DNA of 64,000 bases, from assembly GCA_017304685.1 (NCBI GenBank), contig JAFKLR010000003.1:62001-126000 (forward strand), in the 5' to 3' direction. The notes under the pieces were generated by a model, which saw nothing but the letters and a program-made list of their open reading frames with translations, searched no databases and was not told the DNA's origin. Within the stretch, counting starts at the first letter, position 1; each line of letters opens with the position of its first letter. Shown piece by piece: positions 17,635 to 26,628 of the stretch. Both the position numbers and the translations under genes were made by a program. Source of the stretch: Sphingobacteriia bacterium (GTDB lineage Bacteria > Pseudomonadota > Alphaproteobacteria > Rickettsiales > 33-17).

Positions 17635-18993
17635 TTACTTGTTATTATCACGAAATTTAATTTTATAGTAATATTTTTTAAATAAATTTTTAAGTGTATT
17701 TTTTAATTTTTTTAAAATCCAAAAATTTGGAAGATGAAGCTTATTAACGTACTTTTTATTACCTAAAGTTTCATAAGCTCGTACACAACCTGGAATTATT
17801 TCGCTGTAATAAACCTTATATAAGTTTGGCATAAAAACTTTTGTTTCATTTCTACCCCATTTAATAACTTGCTGAGGAACTCGAGCTAAAGCTTCTATGC
17901 AAGCAATGGCCTCTTCATGTTCGGGATTCTTTCTTTTATAAACTTCAGCTTTAGGGTCTAGGTTAAATAACATATCATTTATCATTAATTTTATATGTGA
18001 GGCAAACCATTTATGCTTACGAGAAAATTTTTCGATAAAAGGATATCCTATTGTTGCAGCTTTAAGGATAAAGGTCATTTTTTTAAAATGATAATAAATA
18101 AAATACCAAATAAGAGAAAAAAATCTTTTTTTTACTTTAAGATAGAATTTATAACTATTTTCTATTTGAATGATTTTTTCTAGACCAATTTTATTAAGTT
18201 TTTGAGCTATATTTTTGCTTGTATCTATATCATTTTTTCTACTCTCTTTAACATGAGGGGTTGCTCTTGTAGCTGTAAAGTTAGCAGAATAACGAGAAAT
18301 TTGTCTTCCCAAATTATCACGTTTGATATCAGAAAAATGTCCCATTTCTTGTGCTCCAATAATCATCATGCGTGCAAGAGCTGGTTTTCCGTTACCGAAA
18401 GAAGGATTTTCTTTATCAGTTTCACCTAAAGGATCGCCCCCGCATGAAATAAATATTGCTGATTCTCTTCCATCTGTTGATTGCATACCTGAATTTGAAC
18501 CAGAAGATTGCCAAGTGGGGATGTCAAGCATATCCCCTACAGAATGTCCATACGTTACAAAAATTTCTACTTCATCTATAATCATTAAATTTATAACTAT
18601 AGGATGAATGGTTTGAGTAATTATTCTAGCAATTTTAATTTCAATTTCAGGCTTAAGAGGTACAAGTTTTTGCATTTCGAGGTTTAATTGGCTAAGTGTT
18701 TCGATAGCCTTTTTTTTAGCTTTTTCTTTATCGAAAACCTTATTCATCCAAAGTTTAAAAATAAAATTGAAAGTTCTTTTTTTTAATTCAGGATTAGTAA
18801 GTTCATGAGTACTTAAAGCAATGCTTATGTAAAGCTCAGGAATAGTTAAACGAATACAATTAGAAGCAGGATTGGCATCAATTCTAAGTTTTCCAGAGTT
18901 TACAATAGTATGTGCTAGTTGTTCAAGTTCAACAAATAATTCATCACCTTCAAGTATAGGATTTTTGTCAATTATGTGGTAAACACTACTCAT
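17635..18993 (-). CDS. Rickettsiales-conserved unknown protein, possibly DUF2748
   Basis: Unknown function. The overall pattern recalls a Rickettsia-type conserved protein (DUF2748); I hold this at about even odds. There is no signal peptide. The central part (about 165-235) is well ordered and includes TDGRESAIFISCGGDPLGE and GAQEMGHFSDIKRD. The latter resembles a zincin helix HExGH with the first His replaced by Gln near residue 213. One or two hydrophobic stretches lie at about 285-310, and the C-terminus is strongly basic. Its start overlaps the end of the ABC-F gene by eight bases, indicating coupled translation. Confidence 0.7.
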   Translation of the reverse strand: MSSVYHIIDKNPILEGDELFVELEQLAHTIVNSGKLRIDANPASNCIRLTIPELYISIALSTHELTNPELKKRTFNFIFKLWMNKVFDKEKAKKKAIETLSQLNLEMQKLVPLKPEIEIKIARIITQTIHPIVINLMIIDEVEIFVTYGHSVGDMLDIPTWQSSGSNSGMQSTDGRESAIFISCGGDPLGETDKENPSFGNGKPALARMMIIGAQEMGHFSDIKRDNLGRQISRYSANFTATRATPHVKESRKNDIDTSKNIAQKLNKIGLEKIIQIENSYKFYLKVKKRFFSLIWYFIYYHFKKMTFILKAATIGYPFIEKFSRKHKWFASHIKLMINDMLFNLDPKAEVYKRKNPEHEEAIACIEALARVPQQVIKWGRNETKVFMPNLYKVYYSEIIPGCVRAYETLGNKKYVNKLHLPNFWILKKLKNTLKNLFKKYYYKIKFRDNNK

Positions 18994-20821
18994 GTAATTT
19001 TTCTTGTAACTCCAATACTTCTAACCAACGTTCTTCTAATTTATTTTTATTTTCTTTTAAATCTTCAATTTTTTTTGTATATGAAGTAAATTTATCCTTT
19101 GATTTACTATAAAGTTCAGGGTCACTTAATTCAAGTTCAAGTTGATTTATTTCATCTTCAATTGCAGTTAGTTGCTTAGGTATGTTTTCCAAATCTCTTT
19201 GATCTTTATAACTTAGCTTGTTATTTTTTTTATTTAACGAAGGTACTTCCTTTAATTTGTCTACCTTTTCAAACTGTTTTTTTATTTGTTTAAAAGATTT
19301 TTCATTATGTTTTTCATTTAAATAATCAGTGTAACCACCAATAAAATCTTCTATTGTTTTACCGTCAAGAATAATAGTTCTAGTAACAAGTTCATCTAGA
19401 AAAGCCCTATCATGGCTTACCACTAATATAGTCCCATTAAATTCAGTTAGCATTTCCTCTAACATTTCTAAAGAATCCATATCTAAATCATTAGTAGGTT
19501 CATCTAAAATAATGAAGTTTCCTGGGGTAGCTAAAGTTTTAGCCAATAATAATCTGTTAAATTCACCACCAGATAATGTAGAAGCTTTAGAATGTAACTG
19601 ATCGTTTTGAAATAAAAATTGTTTCAGATATCCTGCCACATGCTTAGGTTTACCGCTAACTAAAATTGTATCACCACCATCTGGACATAAATTTTCCCAA
19701 AGAGTTTTATCAGAATCTATATCTTCTCTTTTTTGGTCAGCATATGAAATTTGAACGCTCGGTCCGATTTTAACATTACCACTTATAGGTTTTAATTGTC
19801 CTAAAAGAAGTTTAATAAAGGAAGTTTTTCCAGCACCGTTCCTTCCTATAACGCCTATTTTTTCTCCATGCATAATACGTAAGGAGGAATTTTTAAATAA
19901 TATTTTAGGTGGATCAGTATCATTAAAACCGCAAGTCACATTTTCAAGTTCAAGAACAAGTTTACTAGCTTGATCTCCTGCTAAAGATGTAAGTATAATT
20001 GATTCTCCAGCTGTTTTAAAGCGGCCTTTTTCATTTTTGAGTTTTACTCTTAAATCAATTAAATCTTTTAGGCGGCGTTGATTTCTTTTTCGTCTAGCAG
20101 TAACACCATAGGCCAGCCAATGATTTTCTGCTTCGAGTTTTTTTGATAATTTACGTAATCTTTCTTCTTCTGCTTTAGTTAGTTCTTCTAAAAAATTATC
20201 GAAATCACCATATCCATTATTATGCATGTAAAATTGTCCACGATCTATATAGAAAACTTTATTAGAAATTTGCTTTAAAAATTCTCTATCATGGCTAATA
20301 CATAAAATAGCTAAATTTGGTTTCGATAATATATAATTCTGTAACCACTCAATAGCTGTAATGTCTAAATGGTTAGTAGGTTCATCTAGTAGTAAAATAT
20401 CTGGCTCTCCGACTAAAGCTTTTGCAAGAGCAACTCGTCTTATTTTCCCGCCTGAAAGATTAGTAAAACTTCTTTTACCATCAAGCCCAAGATGAGTTAG
20501 TATCATATCGGCTAAATATCTTTTATCTTCTTCAGGGTTTTCAATATCTGAAAGTACATATTCATATATGGTCTTATCATAAGTAAAATAATTTTCCTGA
20601 GGAAGATAACCTATTGAAAGTCCTGTTAATTTTCTTATTTCACCTTTATCTAATTGCTGTGCGTTTGCAAGTATTTTTAAAATACTTGATTTCCCAGAAC
20701 CATTTCGTCCGACTAAACATATTTTATCCCCTTCATTAATATATAATGAAAGATTTTTAAATATATTTTTATTACCATATGATAGTTCTGCATCAATTAA
20801 GGATAAAAGTAATTTAGACAT
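18986..20821 (-). CDS. ABC-F family ATPase (Uup-like)
   Basis: Cytosolic ATPase with two nucleotide-binding domains and no membrane part, of the kind that acts on ribosomes. Domain 1 has Walker A GRNGSGKSS, signature LSGGKIRRVALA and Walker B ILLLDEPTNHLD. Domain 2 has GRNGAGKTS, LSGGEFNRLLLA and FIILDEPTNDLD. The linker between them is basic and helical (RLRKLSKKLEAEN and ARRKRNQRRLKDL). The C-terminus (about 540-611) is a coiled coil as in Uup. At 611 residues it is normal for Uup. The symbol uup is likely, but subfamily assignment by eye is not certain. Confidence 0.92.
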   Translation of the reverse strand: MSKLLLSLIDAELSYGNKNIFKNLSLYINEGDKICLVGRNGSGKSSILKILANAQQLDKGEIRKLTGLSIGYLPQENYFTYDKTIYEYVLSDIENPEEDKRYLADMILTHLGLDGKRSFTNLSGGKIRRVALAKALVGEPDILLLDEPTNHLDITAIEWLQNYILSKPNLAILCISHDREFLKQISNKVFYIDRGQFYMHNNGYGDFDNFLEELTKAEEERLRKLSKKLEAENHWLAYGVTARRKRNQRRLKDLIDLRVKLKNEKGRFKTAGESIILTSLAGDQASKLVLELENVTCGFNDTDPPKILFKNSSLRIMHGEKIGVIGRNGAGKTSFIKLLLGQLKPISGNVKIGPSVQISYADQKREDIDSDKTLWENLCPDGGDTILVSGKPKHVAGYLKQFLFQNDQLHSKASTLSGGEFNRLLLAKTLATPGNFIILDEPTNDLDMDSLEMLEEMLTEFNGTILVVSHDRAFLDELVTRTIILDGKTIEDFIGGYTDYLNEKHNEKSFKQIKKQFEKVDKLKEVPSLNKKNNKLSYKDQRDLENIPKQLTAIEDEINQLELELSDPELYSKSKDKFTSYTKKIEDLKENKNKLEERWLEVLELQEKLHE

Positions 20822-20926
20822 AACTTTGTAAATTTTTTATTATATAACTTGACTTTTTGAGTAATTTTTTAATTATTTGATTAACAATATAATATGTATC
20901 AATAAATATAAGTGTAGTAGTAGTCA

Positions 20927-22189
20927 ATGAAATTAGGCAAAATTTTTAATTTTTTTAAACGTCCCCTTTGGCAGCAAGTCATAGTAGCTGCAGTTTTAGG
21001 TATAATAACAGGAATATTATTTGATGATAAATGCGAAAATCTAAAATATTTAGGAATGGTTTTTATTAATCTTATTAAAATGGTAATTATACCATTAATT
21101 GTATTTTCCTTAATTTCTGCTATCACAAGTTTAGAATCTTCTGAGAAAGCTTCCTATATAGGGGTAAAATCGATTTTAAGTTTTTTAGCCACTTCTTTAA
21201 TTGCAGTTTTAATTGGGCTAATCAGCACCTTAGTTTTAGAGCCGGGTAAAAACGTTGTAATACCTTATGTAAGTAGTACAAAAGCTGTAAACCATGATAT
21301 AAAAATATTAGACTTTTTAGTAGGGTTTATTCCGGAAAATGCTATTTCATCTATGGCGCAAGGCAATATTATTCAGGTAATAGTATTTTCAGTACTTGTA
21401 GGAATTGCTATTGTTTCAATTAAAAATAAATGTCCCACCTTAATTAACCTTGCAAATGAAGGCTCACTTGTAATATTTAGAATGATAGAAAATATTGTTA
21501 AACTTGCACCTATAGGTGTGTTTGGTTATATGGCGTGGTCAATCGGTACCCAAGGAGTAGAAGTATTAATTAGCCTTGTAAAACTTGTTGGTATAATAAT
21601 CTTTTGTTGTATCCTACAATATATACTGTATGGGCTTTACATCATAATTTTTGCAAAAATGAACCCTATACCCTTCTTTGTTAAAATGTTAGAGCCGCAA
21701 GTTTTAGCTTTCTCGACAAGCAGCAGTAAAGCTACTTTAACTACTACAATGCGTGTAATGCATGAAGAAATTGGTGTGTCTAGAAATGCTACAAATTTTG
21801 TGCTTCCAATTGGCACTTCAATAAATATGAATGGCGGGGCTATATATTTAAGTGCAACTTGTATATTTTTTGCGCAAGCTTTCGGAATTGAGCTTGATAT
21901 GTCAAAATTAATGGTACTCGCTTTCACTTGTACAATTGGATCGATTGGTGCTGCTGGTATTCCAAGTGGTATTCTCTTATTTTTAGGTATGTCGCTTGAA
22001 GCTGTAGGGCTTCCTACCGAACTAGTTGTACTCGTTGCAGGGGTTGATCGTATTTTAGATATGTTTACGACCATGATTAATGTTACAGGTGATGCTTGTA
22101 TTACCATGATCGTTGATAAAACTGAAAATACCATGGATTTAAAAAAATATTATTCAAAAATTTCTTTTGCGAGTCAGCCAAGTGAATAA
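20927..22189 (+). CDS. Dicarboxylate/amino acid:cation symporter (GltP/DctA family)
   Basis: Secondary transporter of the DAACS family for glutamate, aspartate or C4-dicarboxylates. There are about eight membrane helices plus two re-entrant loops. Diagnostic motifs are the serine-rich AFSTSSSKATLTTTMRV (about 264-280), PIGTSINMNGGAIYLS (about 300) and the C-terminal VDRILDMFTTMINVTGDACITM with substrate- and cation-binding Asp and Asn residues. The length of 420 is normal. Uptake of host amino or organic acids fits an intracellular life. Its end overlaps the start of the next gene. Confidence 0.94.
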   Translation: MKLGKIFNFFKRPLWQQVIVAAVLGIITGILFDDKCENLKYLGMVFINLIKMVIIPLIVFSLISAITSLESSEKASYIGVKSILSFLATSLIAVLIGLISTLVLEPGKNVVIPYVSSTKAVNHDIKILDFLVGFIPENAISSMAQGNIIQVIVFSVLVGIAIVSIKNKCPTLINLANEGSLVIFRMIENIVKLAPIGVFGYMAWSIGTQGVEVLISLVKLVGIIIFCCILQYILYGLYIIIFAKMNPIPFFVKMLEPQVLAFSTSSSKATLTTTMRVMHEEIGVSRNATNFVLPIGTSINMNGGAIYLSATCIFFAQAFGIELDMSKLMVLAFTCTIGSIGAAGIPSGILLFLGMSLEAVGLPTELVVLVAGVDRILDMFTTMINVTGDACITMIVDKTENTMDLKKYYSKISFASQPSE

Positions 22190-22904
22190 TTTTATTGTTA
22201 GAGATAATTTATTAGATTTATGGGAAGAGCTTAGTAAGCTTGATAATAAATGGAAGGTTAAGAATCAGGGAGATATTATTGCTCTTAGAGCTAATGTAAA
22301 GATGCCTATTAGTTTTTGCTTTGGTGTTAAAACTGAGCAAGAATTAAAAGAAATTGAAAGTTTTTTTGAAGATTACAAATTTTGGGTAGTAACAGAAAAT
22401 AATATTTCAGAATGGGAAATAATTAGAGAAAAATATATTTTAGATTCTAAAGATTCTGTAATGTATTTAGATACGAATAAATATATTTCAATTAATTATG
22501 AAAATATTGATATAAGGCCATTAACAAAAGAATGGTTAAATGATTGGGTAGAAATAGGGGCTAAAGTATTTAACCTTGATAGGCAAATGACTTATGATTT
22601 TATATCTCCTAGCTTAGACATACCAAGACAACAATTATTTATGGCTTTTGATAAAGATAAACCTGTTGGAACTTCACTTGTATATATAGATAAATTAGGT
22701 AATGCTGTTCTTCAATTTATTGCAGTTTTAGAAGAGCATAGAAATAAAAGAATTGGAAATGCATTAACTAGAGTTTGTATTGACCATGCTATAAAACATG
22801 GAATAAAAAATATTGCTCTTTATTCAAGTCATGATGGAGAAAAAATGTATACAAAGATAGGTTTTAAAACTATCCAAAAACATTATATGTACACAAATAT
22901 GTAA
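22182..22904 (+). CDS. GNAT-family N-acetyltransferase, 240 aa
   Basis: Two-part protein. A divergent N-terminal half of about 110 residues precedes a C-terminal GNAT domain with acetyl-CoA motif A (VLEEHRNKRIGNALTRVCIDHAIKHG) and the terminal GEKMYTKIGFKTIQKHYMY, the usual Y-x-x-GF strand. No ATG is available. GTG at 22182 overlaps the end of the symporter gene by eight bases; an in-frame TTG at 22167 is the alternative. The overlap suggests translational coupling with the symporter. The substrate is unknown. Confidence 0.82.
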   Translation: MNNFIVRDNLLDLWEELSKLDNKWKVKNQGDIIALRANVKMPISFCFGVKTEQELKEIESFFEDYKFWVVTENNISEWEIIREKYILDSKDSVMYLDTNKYISINYENIDIRPLTKEWLNDWVEIGAKVFNLDRQMTYDFISPSLDIPRQQLFMAFDKDKPVGTSLVYIDKLGNAVLQFIAVLEEHRNKRIGNALTRVCIDHAIKHGIKNIALYSSHDGEKMYTKIGFKTIQKHYMYTNM

Positions 22905-22955
22905 CAGGGAATTTAGCGTGTTACTCTGCTACTTTCTATATTACCTACCTTTAAA

Positions 22956-23774
22956 CTAATAGCTTGTGGTAAAACCACCATCTATTACTAAATTTTGTCC
23001 ATTGATTTGATTAGAATCATCGCTTAGTAAAAATGTAATAATTTTAGCTATTTCTTGAGGGGTTGAGTACCTACCGCTTGGTATGGCTTTTGTTTCATTT
23101 TTTAACTGTTGATCATAAGATATTTTCTTCTCTTTAGCTCTTGCTTCTACTTTGCTTTTATTTGTTTCAGTTAAAGTTACGCCTGGAGAAATTGTATTAA
23201 CTGAGACATTTTTTCGCGCTAATTGGAAACTTAAATTTTTACCTTGAGCTACCCACATGCTACGTAAAATATTTGAATTAGGGTAAGATGAATTATATTG
23301 GACAGAAGTCATACCTGACATTAAAACTATTTTTGCGCCAGGTTTAAGTGATTCTTCAAGTTGTCTAATAACTTCAAAAGGATTAGAAAAACTAATTTTA
23401 AACATATAATCCCATTCATTACTATTTGGTATGTAATAACTGCTTATAACAGAGCGAGGGGGCATAAGAACTATTCCATCGATTTTCTTATTTATTTGTT
23501 TCAAAGCATTATTAACGCTTTCACTATTTCCAAAATCAATCTGAATATTTTGATAATTACCTTTATAATTTTTGCCTAAATGATTTTTAAGATCATTTAG
23601 TTTTTGCGAATTTCTGCCTAGTAAAATTAAATCATAGTTTTGTTTGGCAAGTTCTTCAGCAACGCTTTGGCCAATTCCACTGGTTGCAAGTGTTATTACA
23701 ATAGTTTTTTTATTATCAGCATAAGCGCTAGTTACTAAAATTATGCAAAATAAAAACTGTAAAATAATTCTCAT
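22956..23774 (-). CDS. Exported SDR-like protein, probably catalytically inactive
   Basis: Rossmann-fold protein of the short-chain dehydrogenase/reductase superfamily, 272 residues, with an unusual N-terminal signal peptide (LQFLFCIILVTSAYA). The nucleotide motif TGxxxGIG reads TLATSGIG at 28-35, with the first Gly lost. The C-terminal part keeps NTISPGVTLTET and the terminal LLSDDSNQINGQNLVIDGGF of classical SDRs. In my alignment the catalytic Tyr and Lys of YxxxK fall at Ser and Arg (SNILR). A periplasmic, non-enzymatic role is inferred; signal cleavage is not shown. Confidence 0.8.
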   Translation of the reverse strand: MRIILQFLFCIILVTSAYADNKKTIVITLATSGIGQSVAEELAKQNYDLILLGRNSQKLNDLKNHLGKNYKGNYQNIQIDFGNSESVNNALKQINKKIDGIVLMPPRSVISSYYIPNSNEWDYMFKISFSNPFEVIRQLEESLKPGAKIVLMSGMTSVQYNSSYPNSNILRSMWVAQGKNLSFQLARKNVSVNTISPGVTLTETNKSKVEARAKEKKISYDQQLKNETKAIPSGRYSTPQEIAKIITFLLSDDSNQINGQNLVIDGGFTTSY

Positions 23775-23865
23775 AATTTTCTCCTAAGCTAAATATAATA
23801 GATATTATAAAAAGATTTATATAAGCTATGTTAATTAAGTTTTAATAAATAATCTAGAGGGAATT

Positions 23866-24747
23866 ATGCTTAATTCAAATGAAACCCAAGAATTATTAAA
23901 TGAAGAATTTGCCGAAGCTATCTCTTATAGAGATTTTGAACGTGCAAAAGAACTAATCGAAAAGGGCGCAAATGTTAATACACCATCTGAGGCGGTAGGT
24001 GTTAATAGAGAAATATTTCAAGAGCCACCTTTAGCTATTTTATGCGATGCAAATTTAGAATTTGTGAAATATCTTATAAGTAAAGGCGCAGATCCGCATA
24101 TACCTTATAAAGTAAAAAGAATTGAAGACGAGGATTTTGTACCAACTTCAAATTTATTACAAAGAGTAGGAGATGAGTTTAAGGCTACTTTATTTTTACT
24201 ATTTAATGGATTTGATAGAAATTTAATCAACTCTAACGGACAGACACCTCTTCTTGAATCAATTCAATATATGTGTTGCTATAATAAGGCAAAAGCACTT
24301 TTATTATATAAATTACTAATCCACGATGATAATTTGCTTGATCTGGAAAAGGAGTATATTAATAAAGCGGCTATTTATAACTATGTTGAATATGCAAAAG
24401 TTTTAAAAGAAATTATAGAAACTTATGAGAAAATAAAGGAAATCATTTCTCCATGGCCATATGAATTACGTAAAGAATTGGTATTAAATTTTGATAAAGT
24501 ACAAAATCAAATTAAAGCGCACCCTAATCAAGAAAAGAAGATATTAGAAACCTTTAGACGTTATAAATTATTTGGTGAAGTATGTTACTTAAGTACAGCA
24601 ATTCCTCAATTTTCAGTAGAAAATGAGGAAGATAAAAAAATTATTTTACCTAAGGAATTAACTTCCAAAATTATGTCTTATAGAGCAAATTTTGAAATCT
24701 CTGAAAATGATGTAGAAAAATTTTTATACCATAAAACAAGGTACTAA
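23866..24747 (+). CDS. Ankyrin-repeat protein with F-box/PRANC-like C-terminus
   Basis: Putative host-interaction protein, 293 residues, without signal peptide. Ankyrin repeats occupy the first half: FERAKELIEKGANVNTPSE, ANLEFVKYLISKGADPHIPY, and NSNGQTPLLESIQY. The second half is helical. It ends with ILPKELTSKIMSYRANFEI (about 263-281), which fits the LPxELxxKIxSY core of F-box and poxvirus PRANC motifs. AGAGGGAATT precedes the ATG. It lies 1.9 kb from the virB block. Effector status is inference from domain type and genome neighbourhood. Confidence 0.8.
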   Translation: MLNSNETQELLNEEFAEAISYRDFERAKELIEKGANVNTPSEAVGVNREIFQEPPLAILCDANLEFVKYLISKGADPHIPYKVKRIEDEDFVPTSNLLQRVGDEFKATLFLLFNGFDRNLINSNGQTPLLESIQYMCCYNKAKALLLYKLLIHDDNLLDLEKEYINKAAIYNYVEYAKVLKEIIETYEKIKEIISPWPYELRKELVLNFDKVQNQIKAHPNQEKKILETFRRYKLFGEVCYLSTAIPQFSVENEEDKKIILPKELTSKIMSYRANFEISENDVEKFLYHKTRY

Positions 24748-24837
24748 ACTTTATTACTGTAAAATAAATTGACGAATGATTAATATTAATATAAATTATT
24801 AACTAATTAATATATAAAGCACAATTATAGGTTGCAT

Positions 24838-26577
24838 ATGACTACTTATCAAATTTATCTGCTGGAAAATCAAACGCAAGTAATTATGAAAATAGTTGAT
24901 ACAGGTGAAGTAAAACTTATTATAAACATGCGCTTTGATTCTAAAAATTTTAAATTTAAGGAGTTTGTCCAAGCATTTGCAGGGCAATTTAACCTTTCGA
25001 ACTCTAATATAAATGAAAATTTAGGTGAAAAAGCTTATCGGATAGCTGAATTTCTTGAGAATGAAGGAAATTTCAACAATATTTTTGTAGTTAGAGAAGA
25101 GAGTCGTCCTTATAATAATTTAGAAGAAATAGATGATTTAGTTAATGAAGTTAAATGGCCGCTTATATACTTTCTTAAAAGTTTCAAAGGTAAAACTGAT
25201 GAAGAAGTAAATGTAATGGCTAATTTCATTGGCGATTTTATGGCTTTTAATAATGTCAGCAATAAAGCTATTAGCGAATCTGCTTATATATATAATACTT
25301 ATTACTTAAATTTTTTAATGTATAAGGAGTATTTTGCTTCCTCAATTAATAATTATTTTAACGATAATAATACATATGGCACACTAGAAGAAATGGTGGG
25401 GAATGAATTTTTAGATAAGTTCAAAAACTTGCTAAATATTCTTAAGAATGATTTACAACTTCAATTTTTACCAAGCGATGTTAGAAAGAAAATAAAAAAT
25501 GTTAATGAAACTATTTTGAACTTTTCAAATAATATTTCTAATCCAGTTAGTGTAGAAAAAAATCGTGAATCTAAGTTTGATTTTTGGGGTAATTTTTGGA
25601 ATATAGTTCAATCAATAACAAAGACATCAAATCGCGCCAAGGCTAGAACTGCTGAATATCATATGCATTATCATTATCACGCTCCTTATTCTGCAGGTAT
25701 AAATAATAATAATGTTGATTTAGATAATAAAAATAAAAAAGATAAAAAAGATAATAAAAATAAAAAAAGAGAGAAAGTTAAACCTACTCCGAAACAAAAG
25801 CTATCAGAGAAGGATGATAAAACTACTAATCCTGTATTCTATATAGGAGCTATTGGGATTGCTATAATACCTGCGATTTGGCAAGCTTTTAAAGCAAAAA
25901 TGGCAGCAAATTTACGTGAAAAATATGAAAGTCGTATTTTACATTTAATCAATGATTTAGAGATAATAAATACCGGACTTATACAAGTTCCTTATAATTG
26001 CACTTTAAATAACAAATACAGTGTAGCTAAAGGTACGGCTGATTTTGTTAAAAGAAATACTATATTAACAGATTATTCTTTTAACCAAGTTGTTGAACTT
26101 GCTAGAACGTTAGATAATCCGCTTGATATTAAAAATATTGGCAATATGTTGCTTAACAATTTTAGTAAGCGTGTTGATTGGAAATATACATTTACTTTAA
26201 TCGGATCAATAGCAGGAAGCTTCACGTTAGCATTTTTTGGTAATGTTCCATATAGTCCATTACTTGCTGCAAATTTTGTTGGAATGAGTATATTAGGAAT
26301 AGGCAAGTACTTGTTTAATTTTAATAGTTTAGGTTATTTCAAATTTTTAGATGGTTATCATCATATTAAAGATATTAATATACATGCTGATAATTTAAAA
26401 AAATATAGTAAAATTGAGGCAATTTTTGATATTTTACCTATTAATCCTATAAGTTCTATTAGAAGCGGTGAATTTAGGGGTGGGTCATTTAAATATGAAA
26501 GAAGCGAACCTAAAGAGCTTAAATCAATTAGCGAAGAAGAGATAAATTCACTTTACACAACATATACAAAATCATAA
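24838..26577 (+). CDS. Unknown membrane protein with His-rich segment
   Basis: No family recognised. The N-terminal 260 residues are soluble and helical. A short segment near 275-285 alternates His with Tyr and Met (YHMHYHYHAPY). A very Lys/Asn/Asp-rich low-complexity linker follows (about 292-325). Hydrophobic segments lie near 334-352 (FYIGAIGIAIIPAIW), 450-468 and 472-493. The last 70 residues are polar. ATG at 24838 is preferred over an in-frame TTG at 24832. The gene converges on virB11, sharing a hairpin with it. A membrane-inserted effector is possible but unproven. Confidence 0.72.
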   Translation: MTTYQIYLLENQTQVIMKIVDTGEVKLIINMRFDSKNFKFKEFVQAFAGQFNLSNSNINENLGEKAYRIAEFLENEGNFNNIFVVREESRPYNNLEEIDDLVNEVKWPLIYFLKSFKGKTDEEVNVMANFIGDFMAFNNVSNKAISESAYIYNTYYLNFLMYKEYFASSINNYFNDNNTYGTLEEMVGNEFLDKFKNLLNILKNDLQLQFLPSDVRKKIKNVNETILNFSNNISNPVSVEKNRESKFDFWGNFWNIVQSITKTSNRAKARTAEYHMHYHYHAPYSAGINNNNVDLDNKNKKDKKDNKNKKREKVKPTPKQKLSEKDDKTTNPVFYIGAIGIAIIPAIWQAFKAKMAANLREKYESRILHLINDLEIINTGLIQVPYNCTLNNKYSVAKGTADFVKRNTILTDYSFNQVVELARTLDNPLDIKNIGNMLLNNFSKRVDWKYTFTLIGSIAGSFTLAFFGNVPYSPLLAANFVGMSILGIGKYLFNFNSLGYFKFLDGYHHIKDINIHADNLKKYSKIEAIFDILPINPISSIRSGEFRGGSFKYERSEPKELKSISEEEINSLYTTYTKS

Positions 26578-26584
26578 TCAAATG

Positions 26585-26628
26585 TTTATTATAGAGGGTT
26601 TATTATTCCTTAAATCCTCTGTAATAAA
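26585..26628. terminator. Bidirectional hairpin overlapping the virB11 end
   Basis: TTTATTATAGAGGGTTT (26585-26601) pairs with AAATCCTCTGTAATAAA (26612-26628), 17 pairs with two G-U wobbles and a 10-base loop. It lies between convergent genes, and its right arm, with part of the loop, is formed by the last 26 bases of virB11. Confidence 0.75.

Noticed and set aside
21637..22134. 165-codon minus-strand frame
   Set aside because: Lies wholly inside the convincing symporter gene, with no start signal or family match.
25730..25800. A-rich near-repeat that could be a tandem repeat
   Set aside because: It is the coding low-complexity Lys/Asn/Asp linker of the 24838-26577 protein, not an independent repeat element.
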